DNA of 64,000 nt from JADJGC01 sp964576925 (GTDB lineage Bacteria; Zixibacteria; MSB-5A5; CAIYYT01): assembly GCA_964576925.1 (NCBI GenBank), contig CAZNWJ010000005.1:62001-126000 (forward strand). The letters run 5' to 3'. The translations under genes were made by a program, and so were the position numbers. Below, one piece after another: positions 25,180 through 33,540 of the stretch. Every line of letters begins with the position of its first letter. Positions within the stretch are counted from its first letter, which is position 1. The notes under the pieces were generated by a model, which was given only the letters and a program-made list of their open reading frames with translations, was not told the DNA's origin and did not search any database.

Positions 25180-25479
25180 GGACCCGGCCTCATGCCGTTT
25201 TAACAATCGTCTCATACGAGGATATTGCAATGAGCGATAATTTCGGAAGAAATTTGGAGTGAAAGGAGGTGAGAAGGAGTTTAGGAGAAGAGGCTTAAAC
25301 GTTCAACCACCACGAGACGACTCAGCGTCGGCCTTGTGCCTTCTCTGGGAGATCTCACTCGGCTGAAGAACTTCGCTCTGTCGAAGCTGCTTCAGGCGAA
25401 TCAGTACTGAATGAGTATGGGGTGAGAGTTAACCCCTGCTTTTCTATCGAGTTTTTACAGCAACTGATAGGAGCAAACA
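25180..25479 (+). promoter_or_regulatory. 300-base leader with hairpin, micro-ORF and SD-like repeats
   Basis: A micro-ORF, MSDNFGRNLE (25230-25262, GAGG eight bases upstream), ends just before AAAGGAGGTGA, a near-complete anti-SD complement at 25262-25272. More purine-rich SD-like motifs follow with no ATG at a suitable distance. A hairpin with stems CTGAAG (25363-25368) / CTTCAG (25390-25395) and CTTCG / CGAAG, loop CTCTGT, lies about 85 bases before the ATG at 25480. A smaller stem, GGGGT / ACCCC, spans 25419-25436. No clear promoter is visible, so readthrough from the preceding gene is possible. Confidence 0.5.
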
Positions 25480-28143
25480 ATGAAGCGCATTTGTTTACTT
25501 CTTACTTCGTTTATGCTTCTTCTGGCCGTGACGGCGTTTGGACAGAATGACATCTCCATTCGCCTGAATTCTGGCGGCACCGCGATCGACAATGACAAGG
25601 TCGCGACCGGTCAGAACAACACGGTCGAATTCTGGTACACCAACGCCTCCAAGGTCGTTGGTCACAGCTCCGGTTACGCGTTCACCTCGCCGGCCGGCGC
25701 TCTCGCTTTCAACGCTAACTTCGGCGTTGCCCCGAACAACTACGGTCTCAACAATGAAGTTGCGATGGAACCGGCTTATAGCGGAACCGCCGCTTTCAAC
25801 CTGCCGGGTTGGCAGATCAACACGACCGGTCTTCCGGGCAATCTCGTCGCCGGTGGCGCCGCGATTCCGCCGGTAGGATTGGCCATACATGCTGTGTCGA
25901 CGAAGGTTTTCTCGATGCAGTTCAACGCTACAGGCTGGACCGAGATGCTCGGCGGCTTCTGCGTTGATAACGTGTTCCTTCCGCCGGCCACCACGTGGAC
26001 GTTTGACTTTGGCGCCGGCGGCTTTGCCCCGACGTTCCAGGGTCAGGCGAACAACAGTGAAGTCGATCCGAGCGCTCCTGCTGCTTGCTTCGAGGTCTTC
26101 ACGATCCCGTGTCTGCCGCCGACCTTCACCGCCACCCCGGGTGGACCGGTGAATCGCAATCACTGCTTGACCTACACGTTCAACTTTGATGCGACCGAAG
26201 GTGGTAATACCCCGGCTGCGAATCCGGTTGTGTTCAGCACCTCCGCTGGTACAATCAACGCCTCCACTGGCGAGCTTTCGGTTACTCCGTTGGCCGCTTG
26301 TGGCAGCACCGACGTCACTGTGACCGCCAGCAACTCCTGCGGTTCCAGCGCTGACTACAACTTCACGATTACCTGGACCAACAACAACCCGGCTATCACC
26401 AACTGCGGTGGTATTCAGACCAAGGTTGGCAAGGGTAACCCGGTCAGCTTCGATTTCAACTCGACCGATGCCGATCCGTGCGACGCGGCCACCTGGACCG
26501 TCGTGGCTAACGATCCGGTTGTGAACGCCCCGACCATCAGTGGCACCGGTGTGTTCAACTGGTTGAGCGATGTCTCTGAAGGCGGCGACTTCAAGGATTT
26601 CACCGTGACGGTAACCGATCCGTGCGGTGGCTCCGCCGTTTGCAACTTCACGATTGAAGTGCTGGACACTGAACCGTTCATCATCCACATCGAGAAGACG
26701 CACAACACCCTTCAGGGCCAGTTTGAATACGTTTCGATCATCAAGGAAGGCGGCTCCGACCTTATGGGCGGTTTCGACTTCCTGGTCGCCTACGATGCTT
26801 CAGCCCTTAGCTTCTTCTCCGCCGAGCTTGGCGCGGCCCTTGGCCCGGCTGGCTGCGGATGGGAGTACTTCACCTACCGTTACGGCGCGCAGGGTAACTG
26901 CGGTGGTCCGTGCCCGAGTGGTCTGCTTCGCGTCGTCGCGATTGCCGACGTCAACAACGGCGCCAACCATCCGGATTGCTTCCAGGTTGCCAACGGTTCT
27001 GAACTGGTGAGCCTGAAGTTCTACGTTACCAACGATCGTACGTTCGAGTGCATGTACGTGCCGATCCGCTTCGCGTGGATTGACTGCGGCGACAACTCGA
27101 TTTCGAACATCGGTGGTGACACCCTTTGGATTTCGAGCCAAGTGTTCGATTTTGAGAACACCGCTCCTGGTATCGATCCGGATTACGAAATCACTGACAT
27201 GAGCTGCTACTTCGCCATCGCCTACGGTGGTGCTTGCTCGGCTTGCGATGTCAGCGAGAAGTATGCTCCGATCCGCTTCATCCTGTTCTGGAACGGCGGT
27301 GTGGATATCGTCTGCGCCGACTCGATCGACGCTCGTGGCGATGTCAACTTGAACGGTATCGCGTACGAAATCGCGGACGCCGTGTTGTACACGAACTACT
27401 TCCTGTACGGCCTGAGCGCTCTGGATTCCAACCCGCAGTACCGCGAAGCCCAGATTGCCGCGTCGGATGTTAATGCCGACGGCACGCCGCTTTCGGTTGG
27501 TGACCTTGTCTACTTGCTGAGAGTGATCGTGGGCGACGCCCTTCCGTTCCCGAAGCTGGCTCCGTTCGCCAACACGGCGTCCGTCAGCTTCAACGGCACC
27601 TTCTCGACCGAAGCTAACGTTGAAATCGGTGGTGTGTATGCCACGTTCAAGACGAACGGTGCTTACAGCCTCACCAGCAACAGCAGCATGAAGGTCGAAA
27701 GCGCCGAGAGCGATGGCATGGTGAAGGTCCTGGTTTACGCCGGACTTGACAACATGACCAACCGCATCGATGCCGGTTCGAACGCTCTGTTCACGATGAA
27801 TGGTGATGTTGAGTTGGTGGACGTCCAGGTTGCTGACTACAATGGTAACCTGCTGAACACCCGCATCAACAAGAACGTGCTGCCGACGGAATTCAAGCTG
27901 TCGCAGAACGTCCCGAACCCGTTCAATCCGACCACGAAGATCGGTTTGGATCTGCCGACCGCGTCTGACTGGACGATCGACATCTACAACGTTGCCGGCC
28001 AGCTTGTGAAGAGCTTCAACGGCCGTGGCGTTGGCACGATCAACGTTGAATGGAACGCCGCCAGTGTTGCCTCTGGTATTTACTTCTACAAGGCGACCGC
28101 TGGTAACTTCGTTGACACCAAGAAGATGGTGCTGATGAAGTAA
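25480..28143 (+). CDS. Exported protein with Ig-like, cohesin-like, dockerin-like domains and sorting CTD
   Basis: The 887-residue protein has a signal peptide (residues 1-21, ending AFGQ), an N-terminal beta domain (22-215), two Ig-like domains (about 220-400), a cohesin-like domain (about 400-560) and an internal dockerin-like part (about 615-690: GDVNLNGIAYEIADAVLYTN, then DVNADGTPLSVGDLVYLLRV). It ends in a type IX-like sorting CTD (about 800-887: NVPNPFNP, GIYFYKATAGNF, TKKMVLMK). Codons are very biased (ACC, AAC, GGT/GGC), suggesting an abundant surface protein. The ATG at 25480 follows GGAG. It is ended by the GAGA-loop hairpin at 28161-28192. Confidence 0.88.
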   Translation: MKRICLLLTSFMLLLAVTAFGQNDISIRLNSGGTAIDNDKVATGQNNTVEFWYTNASKVVGHSSGYAFTSPAGALAFNANFGVAPNNYGLNNEVAMEPAYSGTAAFNLPGWQINTTGLPGNLVAGGAAIPPVGLAIHAVSTKVFSMQFNATGWTEMLGGFCVDNVFLPPATTWTFDFGAGGFAPTFQGQANNSEVDPSAPAACFEVFTIPCLPPTFTATPGGPVNRNHCLTYTFNFDATEGGNTPAANPVVFSTSAGTINASTGELSVTPLAACGSTDVTVTASNSCGSSADYNFTITWTNNNPAITNCGGIQTKVGKGNPVSFDFNSTDADPCDAATWTVVANDPVVNAPTISGTGVFNWLSDVSEGGDFKDFTVTVTDPCGGSAVCNFTIEVLDTEPFIIHIEKTHNTLQGQFEYVSIIKEGGSDLMGGFDFLVAYDASALSFFSAELGAALGPAGCGWEYFTYRYGAQGNCGGPCPSGLLRVVAIADVNNGANHPDCFQVANGSELVSLKFYVTNDRTFECMYVPIRFAWIDCGDNSISNIGGDTLWISSQVFDFENTAPGIDPDYEITDMSCYFAIAYGGACSACDVSEKYAPIRFILFWNGGVDIVCADSIDARGDVNLNGIAYEIADAVLYTNYFLYGLSALDSNPQYREAQIAASDVNADGTPLSVGDLVYLLRVIVGDALPFPKLAPFANTASVSFNGTFSTEANVEIGGVYATFKTNGAYSLTSNSSMKVESAESDGMVKVLVYAGLDNMTNRIDAGSNALFTMNGDVELVDVQVADYNGNLLNTRINKNVLPTEFKLSQNVPNPFNPTTKIGLDLPTASDWTIDIYNVAGQLVKSFNGRGVGTINVEWNAASVASGIYFYKATAGNFVDTKKMVLMK

Positions 28144-28160
28144 TTCATCTGTTGTTCTTT

Positions 28161-28192
28161 TAGTATGGGGAGGGGAGACCCTCCCCATACTA
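28161..28192 (+). terminator. 14-bp hairpin with GAGA loop, end of the preceding gene
   Basis: TAGTATGGGGAGGG (28161-28174) pairs perfectly with CCCTCCCCATACTA (28179-28192) around a GAGA tetraloop of GNRA type. There is no T-run on the plus side (ATCCAG follows), so it may protect the 3' end or help processing rather than terminate by itself. On the minus strand a TTCTTTT-like stretch precedes it. Confidence 0.7.
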
Positions 28193-28379
28193 ATCCAGCA
28201 GAGGACTTATTGAGGAGGAAAATCAGGAAGAATCTCTAACGCACCGCGACCAGTCGATTAGTGGAATGCTTGGCACTAAGGCGAAGTCGGTTCGTGGCCA
28301 GGCCATTTTTTTTTAAGGTCGGTGAGGGAAGTTAGAGATGGTTGCAAGCAGTTGCAGAATTGCAGAGCGAGATATGCAA

Positions 28380-28486
28380 AACGGCGCCAAGCCGTTCCTG
28401 CGTTTTCCAAGAGAGAATTCTACTTCTTGCCGATCACGGCAAAGATACTTCAGCGTAAGTTGTTTTCAATCAGCCGATTACTCGGC
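28380..28486 (+). promoter_or_regulatory. Three short hairpins in the leader of the 28509 gene
   Basis: AACGGC-gccaa-GCCGTT (28380-28396), TTGCCG-atca-CGGCAA (28427-28442) and GCCGA-ttac-TCGGC (28473-28486) are centred about 46 bases apart, ending 22 bases before the chosen ATG. They fall in the 365-base stretch 28144-28508, which otherwise shows a T-run at about 28307 and no recognised ORF. Confidence 0.45.
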
Positions 28487-28508
28487 GGCAAACAGAAGAG
28501 CAGTAACA

Positions 28509-31019
28509 ATGTCCAACCGGTACCACGGCAAAGCGGCAATTAGATCTTTGGCATGTTCGTTGCGCAGCATTCCCTGGTATATGGTCAAGGGATTATTCTG
28601 TCAATTGGGTTCTTTGCGGTTGGCCGTCAGTTTGACTGCCGTTACCGCCCTTCTGATCGTCGCCTCGACTACCGGTTTGCAGGCTCAAACCGATCCGTTC
28701 GGCAGCATAGACTCCGTGATCGTTGGCAGTGCTGTCAACTACCCCGGCGGCAAGTTTTCGCTTCCCGTCACGATTGTGAACGACGAGAGCATTGGTGGCT
28801 TTTCCGTTCCGCTCCACTTCGACTCCGACTACCTGACCTTCGATTCGGCCAGCTTCGCCGGTTCGCCCGCAGATGAGTGGAGTTTTGTCGGTGTCACGCA
28901 CAATTCTGCGGCCGGCACGCTCTTGCTTGGCGGTGTCGCGTTTGACGAAGATCCGATCACGAACGGTCGGAATGAACTCGCGAAGCTGTATTTTACGGTC
29001 AAGTCCGGATTGACATCGGACGTGACGAGTTCGATTGACACCATGTATATTCCGCCCGCCGGTCGCCTCGAACTAAGCGCTTTCGGCAGCGGTTTTGCCA
29101 TTCGCCCGCATTTCCGCGCGGGCACAATCACGATCATGACCGCCAATCGCGCACCTGAGTTTTCGCCGATTGCAGCCAAGACGGTTAGCGAAGGCGATGT
29201 GCTCAACTTTGCGGTAACAGCCATCGATCCGGAGCGCGCGCCGGTCAAGCTGCATGCAGTACGTCTGAGCGGCGGAGCACGCTTCCAGGACAACGGAAAC
29301 GGCACCGGCAGTTTTACGTGGAGTGTCCCCTTTGTCGGCACCGGCTCCAGCATCGGCTCGCCCTATGTTATGACTATCGCGGCGAGCGACGGCAACGCGG
29401 TTGGTCAAATCGATATTCCGATTACGGTGGTTAATCATAATCGTCCGCCGGCAATCGTCATCACCGACAATCCGACAGCCGGGGCGGGCGACACGCTTTA
29501 CATACCGTTCGCCGCGACCGACCCCGATTTCGAGACGGTTAGTTTTTCGGCGAGCGGCCTCCCCGCCGGTGCTGAAATCGGATCGACGAATCCCGGCTAT
29601 CTGCGCTGGGTTTCCGATATCTCCGATTCGGGCGACTACGCGTTCGATTTGACTGCTACCGATGAAAGCGGCGGCCAGACGACTCAGAGCGTTGACTTCA
29701 CCTTGCTGCCGACCATGCCGGTCGAGCTTTCATTGAGCGATGAGCAGGCGTTCTCCGGCGAGGTCGTGACCGTCGCAGTGAATCTGCTTAATCGCGTTCC
29801 GGTCACCGGACTCAATCTGACGATTGGATTTGACCCGACGGTCTTGACATTGCTCGGGGTTTCGAAGAGCGGGTCGCGGATCGCTTCCTGGCCGCAGTTC
29901 ACAAACTCATCCAGCACCGGCAGAGTTTTCCTCAACGCAAGATCGAGCAACTCGACGCCGCCTGCAAATCCGCTGGAAGTTGGATCGGGCCCGGTAGCTT
30001 ACCTGCAGTTCCAGATTTCGTCGAACTTGCAGTTTGCCGGGATGTTCACCTCCGTCGATTTTGTCTACGTCAATCCGCTCAGCGATGATGAAAACATCGC
30101 GTTCGATGCCTCCGGCTCCGAGATCGACCGCAGCCAGACGGTGTATACCTCCGGCGGTGTGCTCGTGACGCAGTACGAGGGACTGATTGGCGATATCAAT
30201 CTTAACGGCGTGGCATTTGAAATCGGCGACGTCGTATACTTCACAAATTACTTCATCAATCCGGCGCAGTACCCGCTCACTGGGGAGCGCCTGCAAAACT
30301 CTGATATAAATCAGGACGGTGTCCCAGCAACGCTGGGCGACTTAATCCTGCTTCTCCGGATCGTCGGCGGCTACGAAAAAGCGGCTTCCACCGGGATTAC
30401 TTCGACCGTCGAATATGAAGAATCGGTTGAATCCGGGGGCTTGCGCTACCACTTGACCGCGCCGGCTGAGTTCGCTGCGGCGCACTTTGAATTCGGGATT
30501 CCTGAGGATGCGCAGTACCTCCTCAACTGCCCGGGTTTCGATCTCCGCAAGATTCGTTCGCATCGCGAAGGATCGCGGTTGCGCGTGTTGATACTCGATG
30601 ACGACGGATTCGCTCTTACCCTGCCGGCCGGCACACTCCTGGAGATTGAGGGTTGTGAGGCTCGGTTGATTAGCCAGGACTTCGTAAGCGCCACTGGTGC
30701 CGCGCTCACGCCCGTGTTGCGCTCAACGGCGATCGTTCCGGAGGCTTTCGAATTGGCACAGAACTACCCGAATCCGTTTAACCCGGAAACCGTCATCAGC
30801 TACTCGCTGGCCCAAACCGGACAGGTCCGCCTCGAGATCTTTAATATTCTCGGCGAGACCGTCGCGACACCGGTTAACGAGATCCAACCCGCCGGTATCT
30901 ATCACCAGACCTTCCATGGACTTGATGAAGCTGGTCGCCAACTTCCGTCGGGCGTGTATTTCTACCGCTTGACCGCTGGGGCGTTTAGTGAAACGAAGAA
31001 GATGGTCTTGCTGAAATGA
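28509..31019 (+). CDS. Exported protein with two cohesin-like domains, Ig-like repeats, dockerin-like part and CTD
   Basis: The 836-residue protein has a signal-like N-terminus with a long charged n-region and a hydrophobic core (RLAVSLTAVTALLIVAST) ending near LQAQ. In order follow a cohesin-like domain (starting DSVIVGSAVNYPGGKFSLPV), two Ig-like domains (VSEGDVLNFAVTAIDPERAP and the next), a second cohesin-like domain (FSGEVVTVAVNLLNRVPVTG), a dockerin-like part (GDINLNGVAFEIGDVVYFTN, then DINQDGVPATLGDLILLLRI) and a CTD (QNYPNPFNPETVISY, then SGVYFYRLTAG). Start choice is uncertain: the ATG at 28509 (AAGAG upstream) or at 28581; the frame is open further to 28338, where the sequence does not look coding. 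The stop overlaps an in-frame upstream ATG of the next gene as ATGA. Confidence 0.82.
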   Translation: MSNRYHGKAAIRSLACSLRSIPWYMVKGLFCQLGSLRLAVSLTAVTALLIVASTTGLQAQTDPFGSIDSVIVGSAVNYPGGKFSLPVTIVNDESIGGFSVPLHFDSDYLTFDSASFAGSPADEWSFVGVTHNSAAGTLLLGGVAFDEDPITNGRNELAKLYFTVKSGLTSDVTSSIDTMYIPPAGRLELSAFGSGFAIRPHFRAGTITIMTANRAPEFSPIAAKTVSEGDVLNFAVTAIDPERAPVKLHAVRLSGGARFQDNGNGTGSFTWSVPFVGTGSSIGSPYVMTIAASDGNAVGQIDIPITVVNHNRPPAIVITDNPTAGAGDTLYIPFAATDPDFETVSFSASGLPAGAEIGSTNPGYLRWVSDISDSGDYAFDLTATDESGGQTTQSVDFTLLPTMPVELSLSDEQAFSGEVVTVAVNLLNRVPVTGLNLTIGFDPTVLTLLGVSKSGSRIASWPQFTNSSSTGRVFLNARSSNSTPPANPLEVGSGPVAYLQFQISSNLQFAGMFTSVDFVYVNPLSDDENIAFDASGSEIDRSQTVYTSGGVLVTQYEGLIGDINLNGVAFEIGDVVYFTNYFINPAQYPLTGERLQNSDINQDGVPATLGDLILLLRIVGGYEKAASTGITSTVEYEESVESGGLRYHLTAPAEFAAAHFEFGIPEDAQYLLNCPGFDLRKIRSHREGSRLRVLILDDDGFALTLPAGTLLEIEGCEARLISQDFVSATGAALTPVLRSTAIVPEAFELAQNYPNPFNPETVISYSLAQTGQVRLEIFNILGETVATPVNEIQPAGIYHQTFHGLDEAGRQLPSGVYFYRLTAGAFSETKKMVLLK

Positions 31020-31126
31020 GAAAGGCAAGCATGAACAAAGCGCGATTCCAGAAGAGATTTCATCCTGTTCGACGAGCCGAACGGGGTTTTGACTTTGAGA
31101 ATAATGTGTTTTTGCAAGGTGGTACC

Positions 31127-33409
31127 ATGACCAAGCGAATTCTGCTTTTCCTGCTGTTGGCGCTTGCCATGACTGTGGTATTGGCGCCCTCCGGGCAGGC
31201 CCAGCCGCAGATCTCGGAAGCTGACACGTTCCGAGTGGTTAACACTCAGGGCGCGCCCGGAACCACAATTCCGGTCGAATTCTACATCGCCAACAACTCA
31301 AGAACATTGCTCGGGTATAACGCGTTTGTTCGCATCGACACGAGCAAAGTGCGATTTGCCGGTGTAGTTGACTTGGGAGTCTACTTCGTTGATTATGCGA
31401 ACTTCAATCGGGGTAACGATAACATCTTCTCGGCGCAATGTAACGGTAGCGCGACAATGTTGACGACCGACTCGATCAACGGCACAATTTTCGCGATCGG
31501 CAACTACGATCAAAACGCCGGCTGCACGTATATGGAGAAAGGTAGCGGTTCGGTTGGGCGATTTTACCTTGAGATCAAGCCCGATATTCCTCTCGGTACG
31601 ACTACCGACATTCTCGTCTTCAGCCCGAACGACTTCTCGTCTGACCCACGAAGATGTGCTTATTCCGATACGATCGGCATCACAATTTATCCGACCCTCG
31701 TAAAGGGTGTCCTCGAGATTGATACCGGCACGGTGATCGGGCCGACGCCAACGAACGATCCGCCCTCGATCGGCAACATTGTTCCGAATGTCTACAACAT
31801 CACGACCGGCACTCCGGTCGCATTTTCGGTGACCGCGACCGACCCTGATGTTGGCCAGCCGATTACGCTGCGCGCTACCGGTATGCCTTCAGGGGCTACT
31901 TTTGGAACGGGTGGGCAGGTCGTGGGGGCGAACTCGGTTACCGGCACTTTTAGTTGGACACCAAACGCCTCGCAGATCGGGACTTTCTTGGTCACCTTCA
32001 CTTGTAATGACGACTCGCTGGCGCAGGCTACGCCGCGAACGGTAACATTTAATGTTTCAGGGGTCGTCATTGCTGGTGACAAGCTCTTCTCGTCCTCCCA
32101 GCCGTCGATAGGTCCTGTGGCGGGCGGTACACCCGGTCTGACGGGAGTAAACATTCCGGTTAACCTGTCCTCGACTCGTGACGTCTATGGTGTCCAGTTT
32201 GATTTCGTCTATCCATCGAATGTGTTGATAATCGACTCGCTCGTACCGACCGTTCGATTAAATAACTTCACTGTCTACGACAACATCGGCGATACACCTG
32301 GTAGGGTCCGCGTCGTGGCCTTTGGGCTGCAGAACGAGAAAGTGCAGAGCGGACCGACTTCGGCCATCCTCGATTTCTGGGTAACGGTGCGCGGCAGCGC
32401 GACGATAGGGGCACATCCGATCGATTTCGAAAACTCATTCGAAGCGATCAGCCCTGATCCATTCCAGCCTTCGGTGGCGCTCGATGCCGACACCAACGGC
32501 ATCTTTGTGGTCGATCCGGGTGGTGACGTCAACGGCGACGGCCGCGTCGACATCGCCGACATGGTTATCGTGGTCGGCTATATCATCGGCACGGTCGAGC
32601 TTAACCTGCGCCAGTTTACTGCCGCCGACATGGATCGCAACGGATTCGTGGATGTTGTCGATCTTCAGGCGATCATCAACCAGGTCTTCGGCGGCACGCC
32701 GCCGAGCCCGAGCCAGGATTGGGTGGGCGATGAAGCGGAAATCGCGCTCAATCGATCGGCACTCAGTTCCGGTGGTAGCCTGTCGGTTCAGGCGTCATTG
32801 CCCACTGAAATCTCAGGTGTGCAAGTTGAGCTGCACTACAACGTCAACAAGGTAAGACTGAGTGCTGCATCGAAGTCATCGATGGCTTCAGACTTGAATT
32901 TCGTTTACAAGGACCACGGCGACGGGCGCGCGGTTCTCCTGCTCTACCCGAACGGAACGAGCGGCTTTATGTCTGCGGGTACCGGTGAGCTGTTTGAGAT
33001 TCCAGCCGAAGTGGATGGAGTCGACCTTACTGCCGAAGATCTCAAGATCGAATACGCCGTGATGTCAGATCCAAATGCGGTCGCGATCCCGGTTAAAGGA
33101 TTCAGTCGGATCGTGCTGCCAAGCGAGTTCGAATTGAGACAGAATTACCCGAATCCGTTTAATCCTGAAACAAATATCGAATTCACGATAAATGCCGCCG
33201 GCGCCGGCAAGCATGCGACCTTGACGATCTATAATCTGCTCGGACAGCCGATCTATACTATGGTAGACCAGGCACTTCCGGCGACGCACTATAGCTACAA
33301 GTGGTATGGTGTTAATAATCGCGGCGAGAAAGTTGCGAGCGGCGTCTACTTCTACCGCTTGATCGTTGGCGATCAGGCGAAGACGCGGAAGATGGTGCTG
33401 CTGAAGTAA
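31127..33409 (+). CDS. Exported protein with three cohesin-like domains, dockerin-like part and CTD
   Basis: The 760-residue protein has a signal peptide (residues 1-26, LLFLLLALAMTVVLAPSGQA). Cohesin-like domain 1 (about 30-165, starting VVNTQGAPGTTIPVEFYIAN) is followed by an Ig-like domain (about 215-310), cohesin-like domain 2 (about 320-460, VNIPVNLSSTRDVYGVQFDF), a dockerin-like part (about 465-530: GDVNGDGRVDIADMVIVV, then DMDRNGFVDVVDLQAII) and a third beta domain. It ends in a CTD (about 675-760: QNYPNPFNPETNIEF, SGVYFYRLIVGD, TRKMVLLK). The ATG at 31127 is chosen because AAGGTGG lies four bases upstream and the signal peptide begins there; the frame is open back to 31016, overlapping the previous stop as ATGA. 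Confidence 0.87.
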   Translation: MTKRILLFLLLALAMTVVLAPSGQAQPQISEADTFRVVNTQGAPGTTIPVEFYIANNSRTLLGYNAFVRIDTSKVRFAGVVDLGVYFVDYANFNRGNDNIFSAQCNGSATMLTTDSINGTIFAIGNYDQNAGCTYMEKGSGSVGRFYLEIKPDIPLGTTTDILVFSPNDFSSDPRRCAYSDTIGITIYPTLVKGVLEIDTGTVIGPTPTNDPPSIGNIVPNVYNITTGTPVAFSVTATDPDVGQPITLRATGMPSGATFGTGGQVVGANSVTGTFSWTPNASQIGTFLVTFTCNDDSLAQATPRTVTFNVSGVVIAGDKLFSSSQPSIGPVAGGTPGLTGVNIPVNLSSTRDVYGVQFDFVYPSNVLIIDSLVPTVRLNNFTVYDNIGDTPGRVRVVAFGLQNEKVQSGPTSAILDFWVTVRGSATIGAHPIDFENSFEAISPDPFQPSVALDADTNGIFVVDPGGDVNGDGRVDIADMVIVVGYIIGTVELNLRQFTAADMDRNGFVDVVDLQAIINQVFGGTPPSPSQDWVGDEAEIALNRSALSSGGSLSVQASLPTEISGVQVELHYNVNKVRLSAASKSSMASDLNFVYKDHGDGRAVLLLYPNGTSGFMSAGTGELFEIPAEVDGVDLTAEDLKIEYAVMSDPNAVAIPVKGFSRIVLPSEFELRQNYPNPFNPETNIEFTINAAGAGKHATLTIYNLLGQPIYTMVDQALPATHYSYKWYGVNNRGEKVASGVYFYRLIVGDQAKTRKMVLLK

Positions 33410-33421
33410 AGCCAAAACCGG

Positions 33422-33461
33422 CAGGGGTGAGGCGGGGTACACTTACGCACTCACCCCTGTT
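33422..33461 (+). terminator. Terminator-like hairpin after the 31127 gene
   Basis: CAGGGGTGAG (33422-33431) pairs with CTCACCCCTG (33450-33459), with an 18-base loop and TTT after the stem. The short T-run makes it a modest terminator. Confidence 0.55.
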
Positions 33462-33540
33462 TCCGGCCTAACTGCCAATAGTCCTTGAGGCAGCAGCGGC
33501 GCAGACCACAGGTGAACATTCTGGATAATGGGAGAGATAC

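Noticed and set aside
26800..28188. 462-codon minus-strand frame
   Set aside because: Shadow of the strongly codon-biased exported protein at 25480; no recognisable protein features.
28338..28508. N-terminal extension of the 28509 gene
   Set aside because: Residues are cysteine/arginine-rich and unlike a signal region; the segment contains evenly spaced hairpins and lacks an SD.
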